Part shown: positions 26,698 through 35,894 of the stretch, piece by piece
How positions within the stretch are numbered: position 1 is the stretch's first letter
Layout of the letters: the number at the start of each line of letters is the position of its first letter
NCBI GenBank assembly: GCA_021797825.1
Contig: JAJZZA010000017.1
Span: 1-55,061 of the forward strand
From: Bacillota bacterium
Lineage (GTDB): Bacteria; Bacillota; Sulfobacillia; Sulfobacillales; Sulfobacillaceae
DNA: 55,061 bases
Reading direction: 5' to 3'
The notes under the pieces: model-generated
The model's database searches: none
What the model was told of the DNA's origin: nothing
Seen by the model: only the letters and a program-made list of their open reading frames with translations
Made by a program: the position numbers and the translations under genes

Positions 26698-27395
26698 CGG
26701 GATTCCGCTCGCTTGCGGATTTGGACGGCTAGTGCACCCATGGCTAGAACCGTGACCAACCCCACTCCCAACACCACCGCGTGCCCCAACGCGGTGCTCA
26801 TCAAACTGTGGTAGAACGAGGGAATCACCCCGGCGAACATCACCAAAATGCCATAAGGAGCAAATGCCAAAATCTGAATGGTGGCCCGTTTCGCCGCCTC
26901 GTCCAGATGCCGCTGAAATCGTCGTCTGCGGTCACGCGCAATCTTGCTGATAGCCTGTTTAATCACGGGTTCCAACGCCCCGCCATGCTGTTTGGCGCGG
27001 TGTGCAACCTGCCCCACCACGGTAAATGCCTCAATGCGCCATTGGTCCGCCAGGTTCGCGAGCATGCCTTCCGCATCGCGCGCGCGCACGACCGACGAAT
27101 AACCCAAATCCTCCAGGGCCAACGCCAGGGAACCGCGTTGTGGCAAAAGGCGCGCCAGTTGACGCAATGTCAATTCCGCCTGCTGCTCGTCACGATCGCG
27201 CTGTCTCTCGAAAATCGCGGCCTTTTGCACCAATCCCAGGCCCCAGCCAGCCAGCAACGCCGACAGCATCAACCACGGATTGCGGGCCGGGATTGACAGC
27301 GCCCAGGCCGCACCCGGCCACCAATCCGCGCTGTCGGTCATCCAGGCGTGAACCAACAACCCGCTGGCCACCGATAGCAATATGATTGTGACCAT
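26694..27395 (-). CDS. tadB: TadB-like inner-membrane platform protein
   Basis: A 233-residue GspF-like protein with two N-terminal helices, a cytoplasmic segment with LTLRQLARLLPQRGSLALAL and QVAHRAKQHGGALEPVIKQA, and two C-terminal helices (IQILAFAPYGILVMFAGVIP). This is the TadB layout. ATG 27395 lies two bases after the TadA/CpaF stop (TAGCAATG), so the three genes tadA, tadB and tadC are one translational unit. Confidence 0.72.
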   Translation of the reverse strand: MVTIILLSVASGLLVHAWMTDSADWWPGAAWALSIPARNPWLMLSALLAGWGLGLVQKAAIFERQRDRDEQQAELTLRQLARLLPQRGSLALALEDLGYSSVVRARDAEGMLANLADQWRIEAFTVVGQVAHRAKQHGGALEPVIKQAISKIARDRRRRFQRHLDEAAKRATIQILAFAPYGILVMFAGVIPSFYHSLMSTALGHAVVLGVGLVTVLAMGALAVQIRKRAESR

Positions 27396-27397
27396 TG

Positions 27398-28600
27398 CTA
27401 CTCTCCCATTCTGACAAAGCGGGGCGCCCCTTCAGGACGAAATTGCCAAACCAAACTCATTTCGCCGTTGGGTCCCACCCGTTGGACCGAATCGACCCGG
27501 CGCTCGCCGGACGAACTGCGCACGGTATAGATAATGATGTCGACCGTTTCCAAGATTTGGGCCACCAGCGCGTCGTATGGAATGCGCGTCTGGCTGTGCA
27601 ACGCCATCCGGGCGACGCGATAAATCGTTCGAATGTCGCCCCCCGCGCTGTGGACCGTGCAAAGACTCCCCGGGTGGCCGGTGCTCATGGCTTCGAGCAA
27701 TTCCAGCGCCTCCGCGCCCCGGACTTCCCCCACGATGATTCGGTCAGGGCGCATCCGCAAGGCGTTGACGACCAGCGTATGAACCGTTTGTTGCCGGTGG
27801 GCTTCCAAGCTCACCACATGGGGATGAGTGAGATTCAGTTCCCGTACGTCCTCGATCGTGATGAGACGTTCATTGGCCGGAATGGCTGTTGTCAACAGCC
27901 GCAACAGCGACGTCTTACCGGATCCTGCTCCGCCCGCCACCAACATGTTCTGTCGAGCCCTCACCCGGTCCGCCAAATCCATCCAGAGTTCCTCCGACAG
28001 GGCACCCAGCCGCAGGTAGTCTTCGAGCGCCAACGGCGTGCGCGGAGCACGGCGGATTGTAATGGTAGGCGTTTCAGCCACTGGCGGCAGTACACAATGA
28101 ATGCGCGAACCATCGGACAGCTGAGCATCGCACAAAGGATGCTCCGTATTAAGTTCCCGGCCAGCCCGGGTGGCTAGCCGTTGCGCCAATAATGCTACCT
28201 CCGCCGTATCCACAAAGGCGAGATCGCGCGGTTCGATGTGGCCTCCCACCTCACAAAAACTGGTGGTGCCGTTGACCATGATTTCTGTCACGTGCTCATC
28301 CATCAAGGCCGCATCAAGCGGACCCAGACCGGTCAACTGGTTCAACAGCGAGCGCTGATAGAGAGGCAATAACGCGGGGGTCACCTGGCTGTCCTCGCGA
28401 AGCACGGTCTCGACGGCCCTCTGGAGCTGATCGAGCCGCTCCCGATCCCAGACCAAGTGCGACAGCGCCTCCGGAAACCTCTCCTGTAGCGTTGTCCGCC
28501 ACCGCGCCGTCCATTGCCCCAGCACCATGGCCTCTTGGGCTCCGCTTTCTTCCACGGCCGAGCCTTCCTGCGGCCGCCACACATATACTGCCTTGGCCAT
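27398..28600 (-). CDS. tadA: TadA/CpaF-type secretion ATPase
   Basis: A 400-residue member of the CpaF/VirB11 ATPase family. An N-terminal domain ([17 protein letters not shown]) precedes Walker A GGAGSGKT at residues 223-230, the Asp box [11 protein letters not shown], Walker [20 protein letters not shown] and the His box [14 protein letters not shown] 28600 is six bases after GAGGAGG; the open frame upstream is not used. It would power pilus assembly or substrate transfer with TadB/TadC, and, given the neighbouring VirB4-type ATPase, may play the VirB11 part of a T4SS-like machine. Confidence 0.88.
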   Translation of the reverse strand: MAKAVYVWRPQEGSAVEESGAQEAMVLGQWTARWRTTLQERFPEALSHLVWDRERLDQLQRAVETVLREDSQVTPALLPLYQRSLLNQLTGLGPLDAALMDEHVTEIMVNGTTSFCEVGGHIEPRDLAFVDTAEVALLAQRLATRAGRELNTEHPLCDAQLSDGSRIHCVLPPVAETPTITIRRAPRTPLALEDYLRLGALSEELWMDLADRVRARQNMLVAGGAGSGKTSLLRLLTTAIPANERLITIEDVRELNLTHPHVVSLEAHRQQTVHTLVVNALRMRPDRIIVGEVRGAEALELLEAMSTGHPGSLCTVHSAGGDIRTIYRVARMALHSQTRIPYDALVAQILETVDIIIYTVRSSSGERRVDSVQRVGPNGEMSLVWQFRPEGAPRFVRMGE

Positions 28601-29317
28601 TGCCATCCTCCTCGTGAGGTCTGCCGATTCCGCGCCACGCGGTAATTCGAGCATAGCCAATGGCCCTGCCCGGCATCCTGTCACGATGAGACCAGTCCTT
28701 CGACATCTGCCGCTGGCGGCCTAACCCGCAAACCTGCGCCCACGGCCGCACGGCGGCCCCGCGCTCATGTTTCGACGCAATTACCGGGGATCCCGCTCAG
28801 CGGGTTGCGGCAGGAAAACTCATCAGGCTCAGTTCGATGATGCTCCTGGCAGCGGTCTCCCATGACCCGAAAGAAGACTCACCGGGACTCGGCAAGACAC
28901 CCCCCGCCTGGCCGGGAGATGGACTGCGACGGGTCGGCACAACTTAACGCAGTCCTTCGCTTCCTGCGTTAAGTTGTGCCGCCAGCCGCTAACCGGTTGA
29001 TCCTCCCCCGTCGACAACGGCCCCCCCGGCGTTGGATTTCGGCATTGACCCCGACCGTTATGCGTCGCCTTGCCATGGTCCGCCTGCACCCAAGGCTGGT
29101 TGTTGCCCCTACCCGCATGACCGCCGTCAAAATCCCACCCCGCGCGGTGTGGCCAGCCCATGGCTCGCTGATTTTGCCGGCCGGAGCGCGCCGCAAACCC
29201 CTGGCCCCATTTCTAAACAAAACTTCAGTCGAAAATCAGCCGAATTTTAGTTTCACCGGTTACAAAAGAGATAGGCCCTGATCAATCCGGGACCTACGCT
29301 GTAATAGGAGGACCCAC
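28601..29317. other. Divergent promoter region between tadA and the export operon
   Basis: About 720 bases between the minus-strand tadABC genes and the plus-strand adaptor gene. It holds the perfect 17-bp inverted repeat at 28936-28980. The first 100 bases upstream of tadA contain no clear promoter; no gene is supported. Confidence 0.5.
28936..28980. repeat. Perfect 17-bp inverted repeat, 11-base loop
   Basis: GGCACAACTTAACGCAG (28936-28952) and its exact complement (28964-28980) flank TCCTTCGCTTC. Neither side is followed by a T-run, so it is not a typical terminator. It lies alone in a 720-base gap between divergent operons inside a conjugation-like block. A transfer origin hairpin, a recombination site or a dimer-binding operator are the options. 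Confidence 0.6.
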
Positions 29318-30817
29318 ATGAGCATAGCCCAACCCCCGCGCCGATCAATTTGGCGACGGGTGCCCATGCCCCGCGTCGCGTTGTTAACGGCCGGGACCGC
29401 TGTTTTACTGGGTGGCACCACCTATGCCGTGGTGCAATCCGCAAAACCTCCGGTGCCAGTCCACTACTTAACCGCGACAGTAAAGACCGGCAGCCTGTCG
29501 CTTACGGATTCGTCCACGGGAGAAGTGGTGCCTGCGCAACAGGAGACCATCACCGTCCCCAACACCGCCACGGTAATCAGCATGCCGGTAAGCGTCGGTC
29601 AAATCGTGGCGACCGGCCAAACGTTGGCCACCCTTGCCGACCCGTCCCTGGTCACTCAACTCGCTCAAGATCAAGCGACTGTGCTCAATGATCAAAACCA
29701 AGTCAATCTCTTAAGCTCATCCAACTATCAAGCCTCAGAGTACGACGCCATCGCCCAAGCCCAGGATACGTTGGCACAGGCCGAGGCCACCCTTGCCGCC
29801 GATCAATCCGCCGGCAACATCGCGGCGTCCGCCAGCGGCACGCTGACTTTGTCCATCAGTGCCGGCCAAGCCGTATCCCAAGGACAAACCCTGGCCAGCA
29901 TTGGAGGAACCGCGGTGACCGCGCCGTTTAGCGGAACCATCAGCAACGTGGCGGCGTCATCGGGTTCCGCTGTCTCCGCTGGCCAACCGTTGATGACAGA
30001 AACCTCTCCCGCGCAAAACGCGAAAATCCTAAGCGATCAAGCGCAAATTGCGGGCCTTAAGAGCCAGTTGGCCAAACTGCAGGCCACCAACGGCACAGCT
30101 CAACAGGCGGCCGCTTTGGCCCAAGCCAAAGCCCAGCTCGCCCAAGCCAATCAGACGCTGAAAGCCGTCCAATCCCAGGTCAATCAATTAACCATCACAG
30201 CGCCTTATCCGGGTGAAGTGGTGGCAACCACTCCTGCTGCCGGCGGGGGACAAAAACTGTTAACCTTGGCGAGCACCCAAATGGATGTCACAATCCCCAT
30301 TCCGGAAACCCAAATCTCCCAAATTCGTGTCGGCCAACCCGTGTCGGCAACCCTGCCCGCTTTCCCGGGGAAGACATTTGCCGGAAAGATCCTGTCGATT
30401 TCTCCGATGGGAACGTACACCAACGGGGTATCCACATTTCAGGCAACAGCCGGCTTAACGGCCCCGAGCAGCGTGCGCTACGGGATGAGCGCCAATGTCA
30501 GCGTGACGGTCGAAACCGTGTCCAACCGCCTTTTGGTGCCCCTCGCCGCCCTTCATAGCACCGGATCCCGGTACTACGTGGCGATCCTCTCCGGAGGCCA
30601 ACCCCATCGCGTCCCGGTCAAACTGATTCTGCAAGGATCTTCCCAGGCGGCGGTAACCTCGCGACGCCTTAAGGCGGGAGCCAACGTGATTACCGCCACC
30701 CTGAGCTCATCCAACCAGAAGCTGAAGCTTCGCGCCCGCGGGAAAGCCGTGCATGGACGCGGCAAGGCCGGCCGCAAACCGGGGGGAGGCAAGGCGGCGG
30801 GAGGCAAGAAGCCGTGA
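29318..30817 (+). CDS. HlyD/MacA-type membrane-fusion (adaptor) protein
   Basis: A 499-residue adaptor with a basic N-terminus, one membrane anchor (VALLTAGTAVLLGGTTYAVV), a lipoyl/barrel-sandwich half, a long helical hairpin rich in Ala/Gln (about residues 105-290) and beta-barrel domains. It ends in an unusual tail rich in Lys, Arg and Gly from about residue 470. ATG 29318 follows AGGAGG by six bases. In a single-membrane cell it would extend outside the membrane and work with the ABC exporter encoded by the next two genes. Its stop overlaps the next GTG by four bases. Confidence 0.82.
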   Translation: MSIAQPPRRSIWRRVPMPRVALLTAGTAVLLGGTTYAVVQSAKPPVPVHYLTATVKTGSLSLTDSSTGEVVPAQQETITVPNTATVISMPVSVGQIVATGQTLATLADPSLVTQLAQDQATVLNDQNQVNLLSSSNYQASEYDAIAQAQDTLAQAEATLAADQSAGNIAASASGTLTLSISAGQAVSQGQTLASIGGTAVTAPFSGTISNVAASSGSAVSAGQPLMTETSPAQNAKILSDQAQIAGLKSQLAKLQATNGTAQQAAALAQAKAQLAQANQTLKAVQSQVNQLTITAPYPGEVVATTPAAGGGQKLLTLASTQMDVTIPIPETQISQIRVGQPVSATLPAFPGKTFAGKILSISPMGTYTNGVSTFQATAGLTAPSSVRYGMSANVSVTVETVSNRLLVPLAALHSTGSRYYVAILSGGQPHRVPVKLILQGSSQAAVTSRRLKAGANVITATLSSSNQKLKLRARGKAVHGRGKAGRKPGGGKAAGGKKP

Positions 30818-31491
30818 TTCGGATAAAGAACCTCATCAAAGACTATCCCATGGGGCGGGAAACGTTTCGCGCCTTGCACGGCGTGTCGTTTCACATTGCG
30901 CAAGGCCGGCTGGCCGCCATCATCGGGCAAAGCGGGTCGGGAAAAACCACGCTCTTGAACATCTTAGGCGGTCTTGACACGCCGACCGCCGGCGAGTATT
31001 GGCTCGACGGCAAACTAGTCAGCCAATTTGATCAGGTGGATTGGTCGCACGAACGAAACCACACCATCGGGTTCGTTTTTCAGTCGTTCAACTTAGTCCC
31101 GGCCCTGAGCGCCAGGGACAATGTCGCCATGCCGCTCATTTACCGCCGGGCCCCGCTGAAAACCCGCCGCCGTTTGGCCGAAGAGGCGCTTCGCCAGGTG
31201 GGCCTGGGCGATCGTCTGCACCATCGTCCCACGCAGCTCTCAGGGGGTCAACAGCAACGGGTCGCCATCGCCCGGGCGCTGGTGGGCAATCCCCCTCTGA
31301 TCCTGGCGGATGAGCCGACCGGAAACTTGGATTCCCATACCGGCGAGGAAATCATCGAACTGTTGCGCCATTTGAATCGTCAAGGCCATACGGTGGTCAT
31401 TGTCACCCACAGTCCTGAGGTGGCCAGCCAATGCCAGGAGATCTTTCGAATGCAGGACGGACGACTGGTCGCGTCCGAAGCCACTGGATAG
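30814..31491 (+). CDS. MacB/LolD-type ABC transporter ATP-binding protein
   Basis: A 225-residue ATPase with Walker [18 protein letters not shown] near residue 38, Q-loop [10 protein letters not shown], signature [15 protein letters not shown], Walker [16 protein letters not shown] and the H-loop [10 protein letters not shown]. This is the MacB/LolD subgroup that drives mechanotransmission-type exporters. It starts at GTG 30814 in the GTGA overlap with the adaptor gene. It pairs with the FtsX-type permease that follows after ten bases. Confidence 0.88.
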   Translation: MIRIKNLIKDYPMGRETFRALHGVSFHIAQGRLAAIIGQSGSGKTTLLNILGGLDTPTAGEYWLDGKLVSQFDQVDWSHERNHTIGFVFQSFNLVPALSARDNVAMPLIYRRAPLKTRRRLAEEALRQVGLGDRLHHRPTQLSGGQQQRVAIARALVGNPPLILADEPTGNLDSHTGEEIIELLRHLNRQGHTVVIVTHSPEVASQCQEIFRMQDGRLVASEATG

Positions 31492-31501
31492 GAGGAACCG
31501 C

Positions 31502-32665
31502 ATGAGTTGGTCGGATGCACTTAGAGTGGCCTGGTCGGGCATGTGGGGTTCAAAACTGCGGTCGCTGCTCACCATGCTGGGGGTGATTATCGGTGTCGCG
31601 GCGGTTATTGTGCTGGTGGCCATCGGAAACGGCGCGTCCCAGGCGGTATCTTCCCGAATTGAAACGCTCGGCAGCAATTTGTTATTTGTCACACCGGGGG
31701 GCGGCACCACGTTCACCGCCAGTCAGGTCGCCGCGATCCAGCATGAGCTGCCGATGACTGCGCTGGTGGTCCCCGAGTTAAATTCCGGAGGCAAGGTTTC
31801 CAGCGGCACCACGGTCGGGCCCGCCGCGTTGACGGGCACGACCCCGCAATATCCCGCGCTAGGCGGCATCTCCATCGCCTATGGCAGCTTTCTCACCGCG
31901 CAAAACCTGACGGCCCTGCAACACGTCGCGGTGCTCGGCGCCAATCAGGCGCTAACCTTGTTTAACGGTTCCAATCCGGTCGGTGAGCACATCACCATTT
32001 TGGGCCAAACCTTCCGCGTTATCGGCGTCTTAAACCCCGTCGGGCAAGGACCTGGCGCCAGTCAGGACAACACCATTTTCATCCCGCTACCGGTCGCGGA
32101 ATTTCTTGTCGGTTCGGATTCGCTCAGCAACATTGTGGTAAAAACCTCATCGCCCACCGCCGCCTCCTTGGCCGACTCGCTGCTTACCAACCTCTACACC
32201 AACCAGTATGGGGCCAATGCGGTGACGGTCGCCTCCGAAGACCAAGTCCTCAGCGCACTCTCCGCCACCCACGCCACCTTTACCGATCTGCTGGCCGGCA
32301 CGGCCGCCATTTCGCTGCTGGTGGGGGGGATCGGGATCATGAACATCATGTTGGTCTCGGTTACCGAACGGACCCGGGAAATCGGGATTCGCCGCGCTTT
32401 GGGCGCTACCCGCGAGGACATCGTGCTGCAATTCCTGCTCGAATCGATGACCATTAGTCTCACCGGCGGACTGATTGGCATTGCCCTCGGCTTCGGTCTG
32501 ATGCGGCTAAGCCCGCTCATCCTGAAATCCCCGGCTGTTTTCTCTCCGGATTCGGTCGTCCTCGCGTTTGTCTTCAGCACGGCGGTGGGCCTGGGATTCG
32601 GCCTCTACCCCGCCATCAAAGCATCCCGTCTGGATCCGATCGACGCCCTGCGGTATTCCGGCTAG
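31502..32665 (+). CDS. MacB-type ABC permease (FtsX domain)
   Basis: A 387-residue permease. One N-terminal helix (LTMLGVIIGVAAVIVLVAIG) precedes a large extracellular domain, followed by three C-terminal helices with GGIGIMNIMLVSVTERTREI and GIRRALGATREDIVLQFL, typical of MacB/FtsX. ATG 31502 follows AGGAGG; the longer frame upstream overlaps the ATPase gene and is not used. With the adaptor and ATPase it makes a complete MacAB-like exporter for peptides, lipids or drugs. Its stop codon shares CTAG with the stop of the converging CpaE-like gene. Confidence 0.85.
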   Translation: MSWSDALRVAWSGMWGSKLRSLLTMLGVIIGVAAVIVLVAIGNGASQAVSSRIETLGSNLLFVTPGGGTTFTASQVAAIQHELPMTALVVPELNSGGKVSSGTTVGPAALTGTTPQYPALGGISIAYGSFLTAQNLTALQHVAVLGANQALTLFNGSNPVGEHITILGQTFRVIGVLNPVGQGPGASQDNTIFIPLPVAEFLVGSDSLSNIVVKTSSPTAASLADSLLTNLYTNQYGANAVTVASEDQVLSALSATHATFTDLLAGTAAISLLVGGIGIMNIMLVSVTERTREIGIRRALGATREDIVLQFLLESMTISLTGGLIGIALGFGLMRLSPLILKSPAVFSPDSVVLAFVFSTAVGLGFGLYPAIKASRLDPIDALRYSG

Positions 32666-33630
32666 ACTTGCGGGGCGCGAGACCCGGGACGCGGCCGCCA
32701 CCATTTCCGGAGACGGGCGTCATCCGGAACCGACGGCTGCATCGGCACAATCTCGGCTCCGGCCTCGGCCAGGGTCCGTTCCAAACGCGGCGGCAGCCGC
32801 GGGGCCGGGTGCACCGCCGTGAAATGGACCTTCTCTTGATAGAGCCGCACCATGGCGATCAGGTGTTCCGCGGCATAGGGCGGCGTCTCGGCGGTTATGC
32901 TCAGCACCACCGCTGGAACCCGTGCCAGCACGCTAGCGGCATGGTAGGTGCGCGGGTCCCCTCCCAAGTCCCACCCTTGCCATCCTTGCCGGTGGTCGAA
33001 GAGTTGCTGGATGTCGGTAGGGTCGGGTCTCTCGGTCGGCACGTGCCAAGGAGGGGGAGCCGGGGTAAGCCACCCCAGGCGTGTTGCCTGCGGCCGCAAG
33101 CGCTCAAACGGAAAGGATGGCCGGCCCGCGGCCAACGGAAGATGGGCCACGGTCAACACAGCTTGTTGCCAGTCAAAATCCACCCATCCCCCCGTTCCGT
33201 AAAGGCGTCTGGCGCCCTCACTCAGCCAATTCACCACAGCCAACCGATTCGGATAAGGATGGGCCGTCACCAAACCAAACAAGGCCGGCACCGTCCATTC
33301 CGTTTCACGCGTGGAGATCCAGGCGACGATTTGCTCCCCGGTCACCTCGCCCGCCAGCACCGTCATCTGTTCGCCCAGGCTGGAGGGCAGACGCTGGGTT
33401 TGGCCTTCCGACACCCATAAAGTCCAGCGAGTATTGGGGGTTTGACGGACGGTTTCCTCCAGCTCCGGCCAATCGGGAAATCCTGCCACATTCTGGCCGA
33501 GGAAAATGCGTTCCGCCTCCCCTGCCGTACGGCGCACATCTCTCCACTGATCGGCCACCCGGATCGCAACCGGATCCTGATCGGCCGCAAATCGGTTCAA
33601 GGCTTCGTGCCCCGAGGCCATGAGGATCAT
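32662..33630 (-). CDS. TadZ/CpaE-position protein lacking Walker A
   Basis: A 322-residue soluble protein. It has no P-loop. The C-terminal part (LARVPAVVLSITAETPPYAA, then EHLIAMVRLYQEKVHFTAVH) looks like the late half of a MinD/ParA-like fold as in CpaE/TadZ, and the gene sits directly after the CpaB-like gene, as cpaE does in tad clusters. The start overlaps the preceding stop by four bases (ATGA). The assignment rests mainly on position and fold impression. If right, it is a degenerate, non-ATPase TadZ; otherwise it is an unknown partner of the machine. Confidence 0.4.
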   Translation of the reverse strand: MILMASGHEALNRFAADQDPVAIRVADQWRDVRRTAGEAERIFLGQNVAGFPDWPELEETVRQTPNTRWTLWVSEGQTQRLPSSLGEQMTVLAGEVTGEQIVAWISTRETEWTVPALFGLVTAHPYPNRLAVVNWLSEGARRLYGTGGWVDFDWQQAVLTVAHLPLAAGRPSFPFERLRPQATRLGWLTPAPPPWHVPTERPDPTDIQQLFDHRQGWQGWDLGGDPRTYHAASVLARVPAVVLSITAETPPYAAEHLIAMVRLYQEKVHFTAVHPAPRLPPRLERTLAEAGAEIVPMQPSVPDDARLRKWWRPRPGSRAPQV

Positions 33631-34187
33631 GATGTCACCCCGACTAATGACACGGTCCCTTTGGCCTTCACCCGGTCAAAAGCCAAGGCTTGCGGCATGG
33701 TCAGAACCACCTCCACGCTGCCCCCACCCGATCCCAGCAAACTGGAGGAGGGGGCGTTGACAACCGGGACCCCACCGGACTGCCACAAGAGCCCCTTCGA
33801 TCCCATTACCAGCACATTAACCCGTCCACCGGCCCGAGCCACTCCCAGATCCCCGGAAGAGGCCGGAGACACGGCCACAATCACGCCGTGCCCCGGTCTC
33901 GGGCTCAACATCGCCGGAGCCAAGATTTCACCCGGAACCAACGCCATTCGCGCATACTGGCCTAAGGCGACGGAGACCGCCTCGACCTGCGAGACCGGTT
34001 CCCAGCGAATATCGCGGGCTGTCACCGGGATGCCGGGTGCCAGATATTGCGTCAGCACCGGAACCACACGCAAGGCTTGCGCGTGCTGATAAAGACTCAG
34101 CGAACAAAACACGACACCGGAAACCAGCAGCGACAACGCCCCCGCTTTGGGTGGACGCCGGAAAAACGGCAACTTCACACCGTGCAT
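33627..34187 (-). CDS. CpaB/RcpC-like SAF-domain protein
   Basis: A 186-residue protein with one N-terminal membrane anchor (SLLVSGVVFCSLSLY) and a SAF-like domain: VVPVLTQYLAPGIPVTARDI and MALVPGEILAPAML. A C-terminal region contains GGRVNVLVMG, as in the CpaB/RcpC family. ATG 34187 is preferred to the in-frame TTG at 34196. In Tad systems CpaB acts between membrane and cell wall; in a Gram-positive cell it would be anchored facing outward. It lies 27 bases after the VirB4-like gene and overlaps the CpaE-like gene. Confidence 0.65.
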   Translation of the reverse strand: MHGVKLPFFRRPPKAGALSLLVSGVVFCSLSLYQHAQALRVVPVLTQYLAPGIPVTARDIRWEPVSQVEAVSVALGQYARMALVPGEILAPAMLSPRPGHGVIVAVSPASSGDLGVARAGGRVNVLVMGSKGLLWQSGGVPVVNAPSSSLLGSGGGSVEVVLTMPQALAFDRVKAKGTVSLVGVTS

Positions 34188-34214
34188 GGCAGTCAATCCT
34201 TTCTTAGGCTGTAC

Positions 34215-35894
34215 TCAGTCGGAAACGGGAGCGCCATCGCGTTTGGTGCGGTCAATCACTTGGATTTCCGCCGGGGAAGCAACAATTTTCAAAGCGACTT
34301 GACTGTCTTCCACCATCAACAGTCCCTCCCCGCGTCCGGCATATTGCACGGTTTCCGTGGCCCCTTCATGCAATCGCAAGAGTTCCGAGACTTCGGCCAG
34401 GCTCTCCGGGTGCTGACGCAACAACAATACCGTGGGTGCATTGCGCAGACACACCTCTGCCGCCCGGTACCTGGTAAAATCGCTGATGTCCTGAGTTAGC
34501 AGCGACAGAGCCGTCCCCCATTTTCGGGCCCGTCGAAACAACGCCTCCAAATAGGAAGAGGTCTCCTCATCATTCAAGAGATGCCAGGCCTCATCTAAAA
34601 TGACCAGACGCCGCTGACCGCCCATCCCCCGGATGATCCGCTCGGACACCGCCAGGTAGGCCGCCCCTTTCAACCGATCGGACAAACCGCTGAAATCAAA
34701 GACTTCGAAAGGCACCGGAGTGGGCGGCCCAGGCGGAGCAACCGCGCGCCAGCGGCTGACCAATGCCTGAAATCGATCTCCCGCCACGGCCTCGTCATCC
34801 TGCAGCAGAACCTGGATGTCGTCCGCCGACAGCAAGCTCTGACCCGGGGGAACGAATCCGGTGCGTCGACTGGTATGGTGCCATATCGCCAACTCCACCC
34901 GTTCTCGGTACCGCGCGACGAAATCCGCATCCAGCCGCCTCAAAAATCGCACCAGAAAGTCGGCTTGACGCTCGACATCCTCGGCTCCCCCTTCCGTCAG
35001 TTCGAAGGGGTCCAACGGCACCGCGCCCCCTTCCCCCAGCCGCCACACCTTGGCACCCAGCGACTCTAAGCTCCGGTACTCGCCTTCGGGGTCCACGATA
35101 GTCACCGCAATCCCGCGGTAGCGGCTGCGAATGGCCTCCAGTTTGGCAGCAAAACTCTTGCCGGCGCCCGACCATCCGATAGTGATGGAATGGGGTGCGG
35201 CCAACTGAAACCGATCCACGATGACTAAAGACTGATTGCGTTGATTTAATCCCCAAGCCTGGCCTCGCGGATGGACGATGTCCTCCGACGAGAAAGGGAA
35301 CAGCGTGGCCCAGGCCTGACTGTCCATCTCCCGGATTTTTTCCGGCAAGCTGCCAATCGGCAGGGTTCGCGCCAAACCCGCCGTTTGCTGGAAGCGAAGC
35401 CTGCGCAGCACCATCAGCATGCCGCTGGCCAAACTTTCCAGCAGCGTGCTCGCCTCGTTCAACTCTTCCTCACTGCCTGCCCTAATCGTCACATAAAGGC
35501 CGACTTCCAATAGCCGCAGGTCGCCCCGTGCCAGTCCGTCGCGCAGCCGTTCCGCATCCTCAATCGCCGTCCCTTCCCCCGCGCGTCCGAGACCGCCACG
35601 TGCGCGATAGGCCTCCTGGATCCCCCGATTCCAAACCAGTCGGCGGTGCAACTGGCCCAGCACCGAACTGTTTTCCAACGGCGCCGTGTAAAACGACAGA
35701 GTCATCGGCCCGCTGAACCGCAGCAGCGGGTGAAACCATCCGGGCCCAACCGCCCGCGGATAAGCCACCACGGCGTAACTCCGCGTCCATTGGTTGCCCA
35801 AGGCGACTTTGTCCGCAAACAACCGAATCGCGTCGGGCCAAACCGCATCGATGGCATCACGCCGCGTTCGCCGCGGCCGCAATCCTAATCCCAC
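34215..35894 (-). CDS. VirB4/TraC-type conjugation ATPase
   Basis: A 559-residue ATPase. The N-terminal third resembles the middle of VirB4 proteins. Walker A GWSGAGKS is at residues 240-247, preceded by HSITI, and followed by VTIVDPEGEYRSLESLGAKV. Walker B is RRLVILDEAWHLL, followed by RKWGTALSLLTQDISDF. These are the hallmarks of T4SS VirB4/TraC proteins, not of Tad ATPases. It starts at GTG 35894, overlapping the previous gene by ten bases. The missing N-terminal domain is probably supplied by that previous gene, so VirB4 is split in two here. Confidence 0.85.
   Translation of the reverse strand: MGLGLRPRRTRRDAIDAVWPDAIRLFADKVALGNQWTRSYAVVAYPRAVGPGWFHPLLRFSGPMTLSFYTAPLENSSVLGQLHRRLVWNRGIQEAYRARGGLGRAGEGTAIEDAERLRDGLARGDLRLLEVGLYVTIRAGSEEELNEASTLLESLASGMLMVLRRLRFQQTAGLARTLPIGSLPEKIREMDSQAWATLFPFSSEDIVHPRGQAWGLNQRNQSLVIVDRFQLAAPHSITIGWSGAGKSFAAKLEAIRSRYRGIAVTIVDPEGEYRSLESLGAKVWRLGEGGAVPLDPFELTEGGAEDVERQADFLVRFLRRLDADFVARYRERVELAIWHHTSRRTGFVPPGQSLLSADDIQVLLQDDEAVAGDRFQALVSRWRAVAPPGPPTPVPFEVFDFSGLSDRLKGAAYLAVSERIIRGMGGQRRLVILDEAWHLLNDEETSSYLEALFRRARKWGTALSLLTQDISDFTRYRAAEVCLRNAPTVLLLRQHPESLAEVSELLRLHEGATETVQYAGRGEGLLMVEDSQVALKIVASPAEIQVIDRTKRDGAPVSD

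Noticed and set aside
28936-28980. Perfect hairpin as an intrinsic terminator
   Set aside because: Neither strand has a T-run after the stem and no gene ends nearby; kept as a repeat of unknown role.
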